This document shows, in pieces, positions 14,428-21,928 of a stretch of 40,248 bases of DNA; the stretch's first letter is position 1; each line of letters opens with the position of its first letter. The notes under the pieces were generated by a model, which worked only from the letters and a program-made list of their open reading frames with translations, was not told the DNA's origin and made no database searches. Position numbers and translations under genes: made by a program. The DNA is from a virus. The stretch spans positions 1 to 40,248 of IMG/VR virus record IMGVR_UViG_3300046009_000507; one strand, written 5' to 3'.

Positions 14428-14631
14428 ATGAAAGCACTGAAATCGTTCGACATCGTTACCGCTCTGATCGTTCTGGCTGGTCGTATCGCCAAGCGCCGCC
14501 ACGAGAAGCTGGTGGCCCGTGAGGCCGCTCTCAAGGCTGCCATTGCGGCTACCCAAAGCGCCTATGCGGACACCGTTCAGAAGCGCGTACAGGCCGACTG
14601 GCGGCACCAAGACATCACCCGCGTGAAGTAA
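14428..14631 (+). CDS. Small helical protein of unknown function (67 aa)
   Basis: AAAGGAGA precedes the ATG. The sequence is mostly Ala, Lys, Arg, Glu and Leu and predicts a long amphipathic helix from about residue 18 to 57; the first 18 residues are moderately hydrophobic. Located between genes 4 and 5, where T7 has the 4.3-4.7 group. No known function. Confidence 0.7.
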   Translation: MKALKSFDIVTALIVLAGRIAKRRHEKLVAREAALKAAIAATQSAYADTVQKRVQADWRHQDITRVK

Positions 14632-14634
14632 CTC

Positions 14635-14661
14635 AAGGGCCTCTCTCAGGAGGGGCCTTTC
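14635..14661 (+). terminator. Weak terminator-like hairpin
   Basis: AAGGGCCTC (14635-14643) pairs with 14652-14660 with G-T pairs, followed by only TTTCGG. It may attenuate transcription or act as a processing site. Confidence 0.4.
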
Positions 14662-14697
14662 GGTTAACTCACACCACCCAAGAAAGGAGAAACAACC

Positions 14698-15156
14698 ATG
14701 AACCATTCCGACATCCGCAAGCACCTGAAGAAAGGCGAGCAGGCCGTCGATGTTCTGGAGTCGATGGGCTACAAGTACGTCGCCAACGACCGTGAGCATC
14801 CTCATTGGGTGGCCCCTGAGAACCCTCTCAGTGACATCCAGAAGGCCATCGAGGCGCTCGTAGAGACCCGCGTAGCGAAGCTCCGTGAGGACGACATCTA
14901 CGGCCCGAACTGGGCGAACGTCAAGCAGTTGGCTGGTCGTCACTTCTCTGTGGCAACCGCAAAGATTCCCGCTGGGATGAAGCTCGCCGACTACGGCAAG
15001 GCCCACTTCATCAACCGCCAGTTCATCGCCAAGGAAATCCGCTACCACCGCTCTGCCGAGTTCACCGGCTATGCAGTGCTGTTCGAGTTCCCTGTTCGCC
15101 CATACCACACCGAAGTCGTCTGGCTGCCTATGAGCGCTTGCGTCTTCTCGAAATAG
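14698..15156 (+). CDS. Unknown protein before DNA polymerase (152 aa)
   Basis: AAAGGAGA and a normal spacing support the ATG. The N-terminal 30 residues are helical; a mixed alpha/beta body follows with His-rich patches, and the C-terminal part (120-150) is hydrophobic and aromatic. No recognised domain. Conserved position next to gene 5 suggests a replication-period accessory role, not more. Confidence 0.75.
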   Translation: MNHSDIRKHLKKGEQAVDVLESMGYKYVANDREHPHWVAPENPLSDIQKAIEALVETRVAKLREDDIYGPNWANVKQLAGRHFSVATAKIPAGMKLADYGKAHFINRQFIAKEIRYHRSAEFTGYAVLFEFPVRPYHTEVVWLPMSACVFSK

Positions 15157-15166
15157 GAGGACGCTT

Positions 15167-17311
15167 ATGATTAGCTCCGACATTGAAACCAACGGACTTC
15201 TTGACACGGTGGACAAGTTCCACTGTGCGACCATCAAGGATGAGTTCACCGGACAATATACCCGCTACGATGAGTCCACCTTTGGGGAGTACATCGCGGC
15301 CCTCGAAGCGGAAGCGGCGAAGCCTGATGGCCTGCTGGTCTTCCACAACGGGATCAAGTACGACATCCCTGCGCTGGACAAGCTGAAGCGTCAATACTTC
15401 GGTAAGCGCCTGAACATCCCTCGCAAGAAAGTCCTCGACACCCTCGTGATGACCCGCTTGATCTACTCGAACGTGCGTGACCGCGATGCTGGTCTGCTGC
15501 GCTCTGGCATCCTTCCGGGCAAGATGTTCGGGTCGCACTCGCTGGAAGCATGGGGCTATCGCCTCGGTGAGATGAAGGGCGAGTACAAGACCGACTTCAA
15601 GCTCAAGTTGGAAGCTGACGGTGGCACCTATGTCGATGGCATGGAGTGGGCCGTCTGCAACCAAGCGATGGAAGACTACTGTGAGCAGGACGTTCGGGTA
15701 ACCTCGAAGCTCCTTTGGAAGCTCCTTGAGGACTCCCACTACTACCCTGAAGGGAACCCAATCGAAGCCGTTCGGATGGAGCACGCTGCCGCTTGGACGC
15801 TCGCTCAGATGGAACGCAATGGATTCCCGTTCGACATCGAAGGCGCTGATCGCCTCTATGGGGAACTCGCAGGGATTCGTCAAGACCTGCTGACCAAGCT
15901 CATTCAGACCTTCGGGTCGTGGTATGCGCCAAAGGGTGGCACCGAGCAGTTCCGTCACCCAGTGACTGACAAGCCTCTGGAGACGTGGACTAACGGCCCG
16001 TTCGCTGGTCAAGCGATCCCCCGTGTGAAGTACCCGAAGGTCGGTGGCGTGTTCAACGCAAACGGCAAGAAGGACAAGCGCGAGACCTTCGCTGGTGCTC
16101 CGTACACCCCAATCGAGTTCATCACCTTCAACCCCACCAGTCGCCCTCACATCATTCGTGTGCTGAAGCTGGCTGGCTGGGAACCAACTGAGTTCACCGA
16201 CAACGGTGCTGCGAAGGTTGACGATGAGGTGCTCGAACACGTCAAGGTGAACGACCCAGAGAAGCAGAAGTGCATTGAGCTGATCCGTGAGTACCTGATG
16301 ATCCAGAAGCGCATCGGCATGTTGGCCGAAGGCGACAACGCATGGATCAAGCTGGTCGGTGCGGATGGCATGATGCACGGGTCGATCAACCCCAACGGTG
16401 CAGGCACTGGCCGAGCCACTCACAGCTACCCGAACATGGGTCAGGTTCCTTCTGCAAGTGCGACCTACGGGCCTCACTGCCGGGCGCTCTTTGGGGCGAC
16501 CCATGCGAAGCACCTGAAGGGCTGGGAGAAGGTCGTCCAAGTGGGCACCGATGCGAGCGGCCTTGAGCTGCGTTGCTTGGGTCACTATGGAGCACCTTTC
16601 GATGGTGGCTCGTATGTGGACACTGTGCTCAACGGTGACATCCACTGGGTGAACGGCAAGGCTGCTGGGATCATCAAGTTCGACGTTCGTGACAAACACA
16701 ACGAAGAACACGAGCGCGTCCGTGGCATCGCCAAGACGTTCATCTATGCGTTCCTCTACGGTGCTGGGGATTCCCTTGTGGGTTCCTTTGTGGGTGGCGG
16801 CAAGAAGGAAGGCAAGGAACTCAAGAAAGCCTTCATGGAGAACACCCCGGCAATCGGTGGTCTTCAGGACTCCATTCACGCCTCGCTCATCTCCGAGCAG
16901 AAGTGGAACCAAGCGACCAAGCGATTCGATGTCAAGTGGAAACGCCGCTGGCTGAAGGGTCTGGACGGTCGCAAGATTCACGTTCGCTCGCCTCACTCTG
17001 CGTTGAACTTCCTGCTCCAGTCCGCTGGCGCAATCATCTGCAAGAAGTGGGTGGTCGAGGTCGAGCGCATCCTCATGGAAGAACATGGCCTGCACCACGG
17101 CTGGTACAAGGACGATGGTACGCCGGGTGACTTCTGCTTCATGGCGTGGGTTCACGACGAACTCCAGATCGCCGCACGCAATCCCGAGATCGCTGAGATC
17201 GTCGCTAAGGTGGCCCAACAGGCTATCCGCGAGGTCGGCGATTCCTTCAACTTCCGATGCCAACTGGACACTGACTACAAGATCGGTGCGACGTGGCGCG
17301 AGTGTCACTAA
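15167..17311 (+). CDS. 5: Phage DNA polymerase
   Basis: 714 residues (T7 gp5 704), family A. The 3'-5' exonuclease starts at the N-terminus with D5 and E7 (SDIET) and continues with VFHNGIKYD. Polymerase motif A has D462 (TDASGLELR), motif B is RGIAKTFIYAFLYGAG, and motif C is HDE with D664. About six extra residues (KDDGTP) lie before motif C compared with T7. T7 gp5 uses host thioredoxin bound to a thumb insertion for processivity; the corresponding segment is present but its thioredoxin use is not testable here. AGGAGG precedes the ATG. Confidence 0.98.
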   Translation: MISSDIETNGLLDTVDKFHCATIKDEFTGQYTRYDESTFGEYIAALEAEAAKPDGLLVFHNGIKYDIPALDKLKRQYFGKRLNIPRKKVLDTLVMTRLIYSNVRDRDAGLLRSGILPGKMFGSHSLEAWGYRLGEMKGEYKTDFKLKLEADGGTYVDGMEWAVCNQAMEDYCEQDVRVTSKLLWKLLEDSHYYPEGNPIEAVRMEHAAAWTLAQMERNGFPFDIEGADRLYGELAGIRQDLLTKLIQTFGSWYAPKGGTEQFRHPVTDKPLETWTNGPFAGQAIPRVKYPKVGGVFNANGKKDKRETFAGAPYTPIEFITFNPTSRPHIIRVLKLAGWEPTEFTDNGAAKVDDEVLEHVKVNDPEKQKCIELIREYLMIQKRIGMLAEGDNAWIKLVGADGMMHGSINPNGAGTGRATHSYPNMGQVPSASATYGPHCRALFGATHAKHLKGWEKVVQVGTDASGLELRCLGHYGAPFDGGSYVDTVLNGDIHWVNGKAAGIIKFDVRDKHNEEHERVRGIAKTFIYAFLYGAGDSLVGSFVGGGKKEGKELKKAFMENTPAIGGLQDSIHASLISEQKWNQATKRFDVKWKRRWLKGLDGRKIHVRSPHSALNFLLQSAGAIICKKWVVEVERILMEEHGLHHGWYKDDGTPGDFCFMAWVHDELQIAARNPEIAEIVAKVAQQAIREVGDSFNFRCQLDTDYKIGATWRECH

Positions 17312-17323
17312 TAGGAGGCCCTA

Positions 17324-17632
17324 ATGGCTAAGACTTTGAAACTGAACGTGTCCTTCCCCATGACCATCGTGGTCTCGACTGACACCATCACCGCCCTCAA
17401 GGCGACCCGTGAAGAAGCCCGTATGATCCCCGCTGAGAAGATCGCTGAGCTGACCGGCGAGACCAAGTTCCGCGCTGAGCTGTTCCGTGGCGACAAGTCC
17501 GAGGAAGAACTGCTGGAGCTGATCTACCGCGCAGGCATCCGCGAGTTCATCACCAAGGACATGCGCAACGAGATCGCTGGCAACGAGGCCCGGATTCGTC
17601 TGGGCAGCGTAAAGGTGACCTTCGATGAATGA
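17324..17632 (+). CDS. 5.5: gp5.5-like protein (possible H-NS-family antagonist)
   Basis: 102 residues (T7 gp5.5 99). The start (MAKTLKLNVSF, then Ser-x-Asp) and the C-terminal block (hydrophobic-Arg-x-x-x-Arg-Glu-x-Ile-x-Lys-Asp-Met) follow T7 gp5.5. T7 gp5.5 binds H-NS and lifts its silencing. In a Pseudomonas host the functional equivalents are MvaT/MvaU-type proteins, so that would be the target by inference. It overlaps gene 5.7 by eight bases. In T7 5.5 and 5.7 can be joined by frameshifting; here the offset would need a +1 shift and no slippery site is evident. Confidence 0.7.
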   Translation: MAKTLKLNVSFPMTIVVSTDTITALKATREEARMIPAEKIAELTGETKFRAELFRGDKSEEELLELIYRAGIREFITKDMRNEIAGNEARIRLGSVKVTFDE

Positions 17633-17834
17633 GTACCTGACGACCCTCTGGGGCATCAAGAAGGCTGCCCGTGCGTATCAGTCTGACTTCGTTCGTGGCC
17701 GCATCGCGCTGGTCAATGAGGCAGCTTGCCGGGGGCACATCTCGTGCCTCTCCACGGCTGGCAAGAACATGGGCTTCTGGTCGCTGACAACGGCTGGTCA
17801 GGAGTTCCTTTCCCAATATGGTAATGCCCTATGA
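17625..17834 (+). CDS. 5.7: gp5.7-like protein (sigmaS antagonist family)
   Basis: 69 residues, equal in length to T7 gp5.7. Clear match over the middle: YQSDFVRGRIALVNEAACRG, HISCLSTAGKN, then W-x-L/I-T and a terminal FL. T7 gp5.7 blocks host RNA polymerase with sigmaS, which gp2 does not inhibit well. Together with the gp2-like and gp5.5-like genes this makes a transcription-takeover set. Its stop overlaps the next start (ATGA). Confidence 0.88.
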   Translation: MNEYLTTLWGIKKAARAYQSDFVRGRIALVNEAACRGHISCLSTAGKNMGFWSLTTAGQEFLSQYGNAL

Positions 17835-17950
17835 GCTGCGTCTGTGGCTGTCAGGGCTGCCGTGGTGGCTGCTCCCCTTGGAGACCCTTGAGTCTCATCC
17901 CATGCAATCGGTGCGGGTTCCCCGACTGGCTGTCCTGTTTCTGTAACTAA
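17831..17950 (+). CDS. Cysteine-rich miniprotein (39 aa)
   Basis: ATG 17831 is inside the gp5.7 stop, so translation is coupled. Nine of 39 residues are Cys (3, 5, 7, 10, 14, 25, 28, 36, 38), as C-x-C-x-C-x2-C-x3-C followed by C-x2-C and C-x-C. This looks like a tiny metal-binding (zinc) knuckle rather than noise, since the reading frame stays open only for this length and sits tightly between 5.7 and 6. No similar T7 protein comes to mind. Function unknown. Confidence 0.65.
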   Translation: MSCVCGCQGCRGGCSPWRPLSLIPCNRCGFPDWLSCFCN

Positions 17951-17961
17951 GGAGGAACCCT

Positions 17962-18912
17962 ATGAGCAAACTTAAAGTGGGTCTGGCCTTCGACATGGAC
18001 TACCTCATCTTCTCGGCCATGAGCGCCGCTGAGGAAGAAGTGGACTGGGGCGAAGACGTATGGACGCTGAACTGCGACCACAAGAAAGCCCGTGACATTC
18101 TGTTCGGCACCATCAAGACCATCAAAGCGGACATCGCTGGGCAGCTCAAGCGCAAGTACAAGCTGGCCCCTGAAGCCTACGAGTTCGTTGACCTGTGCAT
18201 CCTGAGCGGTGACGACAACTGGCGTAAGGATGTCCTTGAGACCTACAAGGCCAACCGTAAGGGCAAGCGCAAGCCTGTGGGCTACCCGCACTTCTGCCAA
18301 GGCATCATGGATCACTTCGGCGACCGTGCCTTCAAGTGGCATGGGGTCGAGGGCGATGACGTGTGTGGCATCCTGATGACCAAGCCTGAGCTGGCTGGCT
18401 GCGACCGCGTGGTCTCGGTGAGCTGCGACAAGGACTTCAACACGGTGCCCGGCTACTTCTTCTGGCTGACCCAGATGGAGCTGGTCAAGAACGACGAGGC
18501 AACCGCTGACCTGCACCATATGTACCAGACCCTCAAGGGCGACACCACGGATGGCTATGGCGGCTGTCCGGGCGTTGGCGAGGCGTTCGGTGGTGGTCTG
18601 TGGGAGTGGCTGAAAGACCCTGAGTTCTTCTATCAGGCAACCAAGGTGATGAAGTCTGGTGCTCGCAAGGGCGAAGAAGTCTCCTACTGGACTTCCTGTA
18701 AGCGCGGTGACGAGCAGTTCGACCTGTTCCAAGGCCCTGACCTCTGGGCTTGCATGGCGTCTCTCGCAGCGAAGCAGGGGATGTCTGAGGAAGACCTGAT
18801 CGTGCAGGCCCAAGTGGCTCGTATCCTTCGGGCATCCGATTGGGACTTCGAGAACAAGCGTCCGATCCTGTGGCGTCCTCACGATTCCTCTCTGCGCCGC
18901 TCTGCTGCGTAA
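17962..18912 (+). CDS. 6: 5'-3' exonuclease
   Basis: 316 residues (T7 gp6 300). FEN-like nuclease: D11 in FDMDYLIF, SGDDNWRKDVLETYKANRK, the acidic cluster EGDDVCG, and SCDKDFNTVPG, which give the metal ligands and arch region. It removes RNA primers, degrades host DNA and aids concatemer formation. AAGGAGG precedes the ATG. Its TAA lies within the next promoter. Confidence 0.97.
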   Translation: MSKLKVGLAFDMDYLIFSAMSAAEEEVDWGEDVWTLNCDHKKARDILFGTIKTIKADIAGQLKRKYKLAPEAYEFVDLCILSGDDNWRKDVLETYKANRKGKRKPVGYPHFCQGIMDHFGDRAFKWHGVEGDDVCGILMTKPELAGCDRVVSVSCDKDFNTVPGYFFWLTQMELVKNDEATADLHHMYQTLKGDTTDGYGGCPGVGEAFGGGLWEWLKDPEFFYQATKVMKSGARKGEEVSYWTSCKRGDEQFDLFQGPDLWACMASLAAKQGMSEEDLIVQAQVARILRASDWDFENKRPILWRPHDSSLRRSAA

Positions 18913-18933
18913 ATACCCTCACTATGGCCATAG
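18909..18933 (+). promoter_or_regulatory. Phage promoter before gene 6.5, A at -3
   Basis: Core TACCCTCACTATGGCC with +1 expected at 18927. First of the late promoters with ATGG. Overlaps the exonuclease stop. Confidence 0.9.
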
Positions 18934-18958
18934 GGGACTTAAAGGTTCCTTATTGGCC
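18926..18958 (+). promoter_or_regulatory. 5' hairpin of the gene 6.5 transcript
   Basis: GGCCATAGGGGACT (18926-18939) folds back on 18944-18958 (ending TTGGCC), about 14 pairs with one bulge and three G-T pairs. It begins at the transcript start, so it would cap the mRNA 5' end. A CTTAAAG lies in the loop region. Confidence 0.6.
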
Positions 18959-18978
18959 TATTCGTTAAAGGAGGGCTA

Positions 18979-19221
18979 ATGCTCGACATCATCCAACACC
19001 ACATCCGTAACCCGGAAGACATCCCTGACATCGCACCTGCTGCTGCTCAGTACCTCGCAGTCCGTCTCAACGCTTCCTATCTGATCGCCACTGGCGTGGT
19101 CGATGAGCTGCGCAAGGCTGGCTACTCCGAGGGCTACATCGCAGGGTTCCTTGACGGTGCTAACGCTGCCGTTGAGATCACCGAGCTGATGCAGGAGTCG
19201 CAACTGCAAAGGGAGGAATGA
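18979..19221 (+). CDS. 6.5: gp6.5-like protein (80 aa)
   Basis: Matches T7 gp6.5 (84 aa): NPEDIPDIAPA, YLAVRLNASYL, then G-x-x-x-x-x-R-x-x-G-Y-S-E-x-Y-I-A-G-F and an acidic/Gln-rich end. Function in T7 is unknown. AAAGGAGG precedes the ATG. Stop overlaps the upstream ATG of gene 6.7. Confidence 0.88.
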   Translation: MLDIIQHHIRNPEDIPDIAPAAAQYLAVRLNASYLIATGVVDELRKAGYSEGYIAGFLDGANAAVEITELMQESQLQREE

Positions 19222-19223
19222 CC

Positions 19224-19502
19224 ATGTGTTTTAAATCCAAGGTCAAGACCCCAAAGACTGACCCAGATTCCCTGAAGGCTCCCGAGCCGGTTCTCATTGA
19301 GGAACCCAAGGGCGTGGACTTCGGGGCATCGGAAGATGACCAATCGACCGACACCGGGGTTGACTCTTTGAAGGTCAAGAAGACCGACACCGACAAGGGT
19401 GATGGCAGCTCGACTGCTACCGCCAAGGACACTGGGTTCAGCTCTACCAAGGGCAGCACCAGTTCCCCTGTCAAGCGTGCCCTGAAGAAGGTCACCAAGT
19501 GA
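19224..19502 (+). CDS. 6.7: gp6.7-like virion protein (92 aa)
   Basis: The start at 19224 gives the T7-like beginning MCF-x-x-K-x-KTPK and follows GGGAGG by seven bases; ATG 19218 is an alternative. The protein is disordered, rich in Ser, Thr, Asp and Lys, with a basic end, as T7 gp6.7 (88 aa), a minor virion protein that leaves the particle at infection. Stop overlaps the next start (GTGA). Confidence 0.85.
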   Translation: MCFKSKVKTPKTDPDSLKAPEPVLIEEPKGVDFGASEDDQSTDTGVDSLKVKKTDTDKGDGSSTATAKDTGFSSTKGSTSSPVKRALKKVTK

Positions 19503-19942
19503 TAGTCCGGCACCGCGATCAGTGGGACGAACCCGTCTTCGTTGAGCGGCTGAAGGAGATCATTGAGTGCTTCCCTGAGATGACCTATCAGCGTTCCCTT
19601 GAGGAAGCGATGGACTCAATCACCCAAGCCACGGCCTCACTGGATCAGTGGGTCGAGCTGGTGGTCAGGGATGCCTCTGGGAGGCTCGTAGGATTCGCTG
19701 TAGCGACGGACGATGATGACGCACACGTTGGCCCATGCTTGGGCGTTCAGTGGCGCATGGTCTTCCCAGAGGCTCCAGCGGGCACCTGCATGAGGCTCCA
19801 ACGTGGCCTCGTTAAGCTGGCCCGTGAATGCAACTACAAGGTCATGGCGTACACCCACCGAACCGGAGAGGGCCGCTATGAGATCAACTACACGAAACTG
19901 AAGGAGAACCCCAATGGGCAAGAAAATCAAGAAGGCCGTTAA
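19499..19942 (+). CDS. Protein at the gene 7 position, GNAT-like look (147 aa)
   Basis: Uses GTG 19499, with AAGG upstream, overlapping the 6.7 stop. Residues 50-75 (ELVVRDASGRLVGFAV) and the helix MRLQRGLVKLAREC at about 100-113 resemble the beta4-helix-beta5 part of N-acetyltransferases, but no clear acetyl-CoA loop is seen. Gene order places it at T7 gene 7. It may be a structural or morphogenesis factor with a degenerate fold; enzyme activity is not supported. Confidence 0.65.
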   Translation: MIVRHRDQWDEPVFVERLKEIIECFPEMTYQRSLEEAMDSITQATASLDQWVELVVRDASGRLVGFAVATDDDDAHVGPCLGVQWRMVFPEAPAGTCMRLQRGLVKLARECNYKVMAYTHRTGEGRYEINYTKLKENPNGQENQEGR

Positions 19943-20216
19943 GTCGGTCACCAAGAGCGTCTCGAAGGTCGCTGGCGTGGCCTCTGGTGGCCTGCTGGGT
20001 GGCGATGACAAGCCGAAGGAAGTGGTTCAACAGGCTGCCGCTGTGGAAGCTCCTGCGCCTGCTGCGAACGCTCCTGCGTCTGTCGTTGAGGCTCCAAAGG
20101 ACACCACCGATGGCGAGGACGATTCCGATACCGAAGCTGCAAAGAAAGCCGCTCGTGCCAAAGGCAAGCGTGGTCTGTCGGTAGCTCGTTCTGCCGGTAC
20201 TGGCATCAACATCTAA
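19914..20216 (+). CDS. 7.3: gp7.3-like tail/host-range protein (100 aa)
   Basis: Matches T7 gp7.3 (99 aa) at both ends: MGKKIKKAVK-x-VTKSV at the start and KGKRGLSVARSAGTGINI at the end, with a low-complexity Ala/Pro/Glu middle. In T7 it is a tail protein ejected at infection and needed for adsorption. It overlaps the preceding gene by 29 bases. Its TAA is the first base triplet of the gene 8 ribosome binding site. Confidence 0.92.
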   Translation: MGKKIKKAVKSVTKSVSKVAGVASGGLLGGDDKPKEVVQQAAAVEAPAPAANAPASVVEAPKDTTDGEDDSDTEAAKKAARAKGKRGLSVARSAGTGINI

Positions 20217-20224
20217 GGAGGTGA
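20214..20224 (+). promoter_or_regulatory. Maximal Shine-Dalgarno for gene 8
   Basis: TAAGGAGGTGA is complementary over all 11 positions to the 3' end of 16S rRNA (TCACCTCCTTA) and precedes the GTG start of the portal gene. It likely compensates for the weak start codon. Confidence 0.85.
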
Positions 20225-20227
20225 CCA

Positions 20228-21859
20228 GTGGCCGAGACCAAACGTGAAGGTCTCGCTGAGGAAGGCGCGAAGGCTGTATACGAACGCCTGAAGAACGACC
20301 GAGTTCCCTACGAGACCCGTGCTGAAAACTGCGCCAAGGTCACCATCCCTTCCCTGTTCCCCAAAGACTCCGACAACAGCTCGACTGACTACACGACTCC
20401 GTGGCAGGCAGTGGGCGCTCGTGGTCTCAATAACCTGTCCGCTAAGGTGATGCTGGCTCTGTTCCCACTGCAAAGTTGGATGAAGCTCAAGGTCTCCGAG
20501 TGGCAGGCGAAGCAGTTGGTTAGCGATCCTTCGCAACTGGCTGTGGTGGAACAGGGTCTGGGCATGGTGGAGCGCATCCTGATGTCCTACATGGAAGCCA
20601 ACAGCTACCGAGTGACGCTCTTTGAGTTGATCCGTCAGTTGGCCCTTGCAGGCTCCGCTTTGATCTACCTCCCGCCACCTGATTCTGCGTCCTCTGCATA
20701 CAACCCAATGAGGCTCTACACGCTCCACAACCATGTGGTTCAGCGCGACTCCTTTGGGAACGTCTTGCAGATCGTGACGCTCGACAAGGTGGCCTATGCG
20801 GCCCTCCCAGAGGACGTTCGCAACGCTCTCGATTCCGGCCAAGAGTACAAGCCCGAGCAGGAGCTTGAGGTCTACACCCACATCTACATCGACGACGAGT
20901 CTGGTGACTTCTTGAGCTATCAGGAGGTTGACGGGGTTGAGGTCGATGGGACTGACGGTCAGTACCCTCAAGATGCCCTGCCGTGGATCGCTGTGCGCTG
21001 GACGAAGCGAGATGGTGAGCACTACGGTCGCTCCCACGTTGAGGAATACCTCGGCGACCTGAACTCGCTGGAGAGCCTGCACGAGGCCATGATTAAGTTC
21101 TCGATGATCGCCTCGAAGGTGGTCGGTCTGGTGAACCCTAACGGGGTCACTCAGGTTCGCCGCTTGGTCAAGGCTCAGACGGGTGACTTCGTGGCTGGCC
21201 GCAAGTCTGACATCGAGTTCCTGCAACTGGAAAAGACCGCTGACTTCACGGTAGCCAAGTCGGTAGCCGATGCTATCGAAGGGCGTCTGTCCTACGTCTT
21301 CATGCTGAACAGTGCAGTGCAACGACAAGGTGAACGGGTTACAGCCGAAGAAATCCGGTATGTGGCCTCTGAACTGGAGGACACCCTTGGGGGCGTCTAT
21401 TCGATCCTCTCGCAGGAACTCCAGTTGCCTATCGTCCGCATCCTGTTGAATCAGCTTCAGGCGACCCAACAGATTCCCAACCTGCCGAAGGAAGCTGTCG
21501 AACCAACCGTCACGACTGGTGCTGAGGCACTGGGCCGTGGACAAGACCTCGACAAGCTCAACCAGTTCCTGCAAGCGATGCAGATGGTCGGTGGCCTCAA
21601 TGGCGACCCTGACCTGAACGTGAACACCATCAAGCTGCGCCTCGCCAATGCGATTGGTCTGGACACCTCTGGGTTGCTCCTTACGGAAGCCGAGAAGGCT
21701 CAGGCACAGTCCCAAGAGATGCTCAAGCAGGGTGGCCTCAACGCTGCCGCTGGCATTGGCTCTGGGCTGGCCGCTCAGGCTACCGCAAGTCCCGAAGCGA
21801 TGCAGTCCGCAATGGACACCGCTGGGGTCGAACCGGGGCCAATCGGGGCGTCCGTTTAA
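20228..21859 (+). CDS. 8: Head-tail connector (portal) protein
   Basis: 543 residues (T7 gp8 536), starting at GTG 20228. The alignment with T7 is continuous: AEGAKAVYERLKNDR, YTIPSLFP-like and TDYTTPWQAVGARGLNNLS, MLNSAVQRQGERVTAEEIRYV, SILSQELQLP, and AQATASPEAM near the end. It forms the dodecameric DNA entry/exit ring at one capsid vertex. Its stop lies inside the promoter for gene 9. Confidence 0.98.
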   Translation: MAETKREGLAEEGAKAVYERLKNDRVPYETRAENCAKVTIPSLFPKDSDNSSTDYTTPWQAVGARGLNNLSAKVMLALFPLQSWMKLKVSEWQAKQLVSDPSQLAVVEQGLGMVERILMSYMEANSYRVTLFELIRQLALAGSALIYLPPPDSASSAYNPMRLYTLHNHVVQRDSFGNVLQIVTLDKVAYAALPEDVRNALDSGQEYKPEQELEVYTHIYIDDESGDFLSYQEVDGVEVDGTDGQYPQDALPWIAVRWTKRDGEHYGRSHVEEYLGDLNSLESLHEAMIKFSMIASKVVGLVNPNGVTQVRRLVKAQTGDFVAGRKSDIEFLQLEKTADFTVAKSVADAIEGRLSYVFMLNSAVQRQGERVTAEEIRYVASELEDTLGGVYSILSQELQLPIVRILLNQLQATQQIPNLPKEAVEPTVTTGAEALGRGQDLDKLNQFLQAMQMVGGLNGDPDLNVNTIKLRLANAIGLDTSGLLLTEAEKAQAQSQEMLKQGGLNAAAGIGSGLAAQATASPEAMQSAMDTAGVEPGPIGASV

Positions 21860-21879
21860 AACCCTCACTATGGCTGCAT
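21855..21879 (+). promoter_or_regulatory. Phage promoter before gene 9, A at -3
   Basis: Core AACCCTCACTATGGCT, one A shorter at the upstream side than the full consensus (TTTAAAA). +1 expected at 21873. Confidence 0.9.
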
Positions 21880-21899
21880 GGAGACTTCTCTGTGCGGCC
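21872..21899 (+). promoter_or_regulatory. 5' hairpin of the gene 9 transcript
   Basis: GGCTGCATGGAG pairs with CTCTGTGCGGCC (21888-21899) over 12 positions with loop ACTT. Same design as at 12136, with a different loop, but followed by TTCTTTCT rather than a clean T run, so it would stabilise rather than terminate. Confidence 0.7.
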
Positions 21900-21928
21900 T
21901 TCTTTCTGATTCCCTCAAGGAGACCTCA

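Noticed and set aside
15128-17308. Long minus-strand frame opposite gene 5
   Set aside because: Antisense shadow of the DNA polymerase gene; no ribosome binding site or promoter on that strand.
20213-21868. Minus-strand frame opposite gene 8
   Set aside because: Exact shadow of the portal gene with no independent signals.
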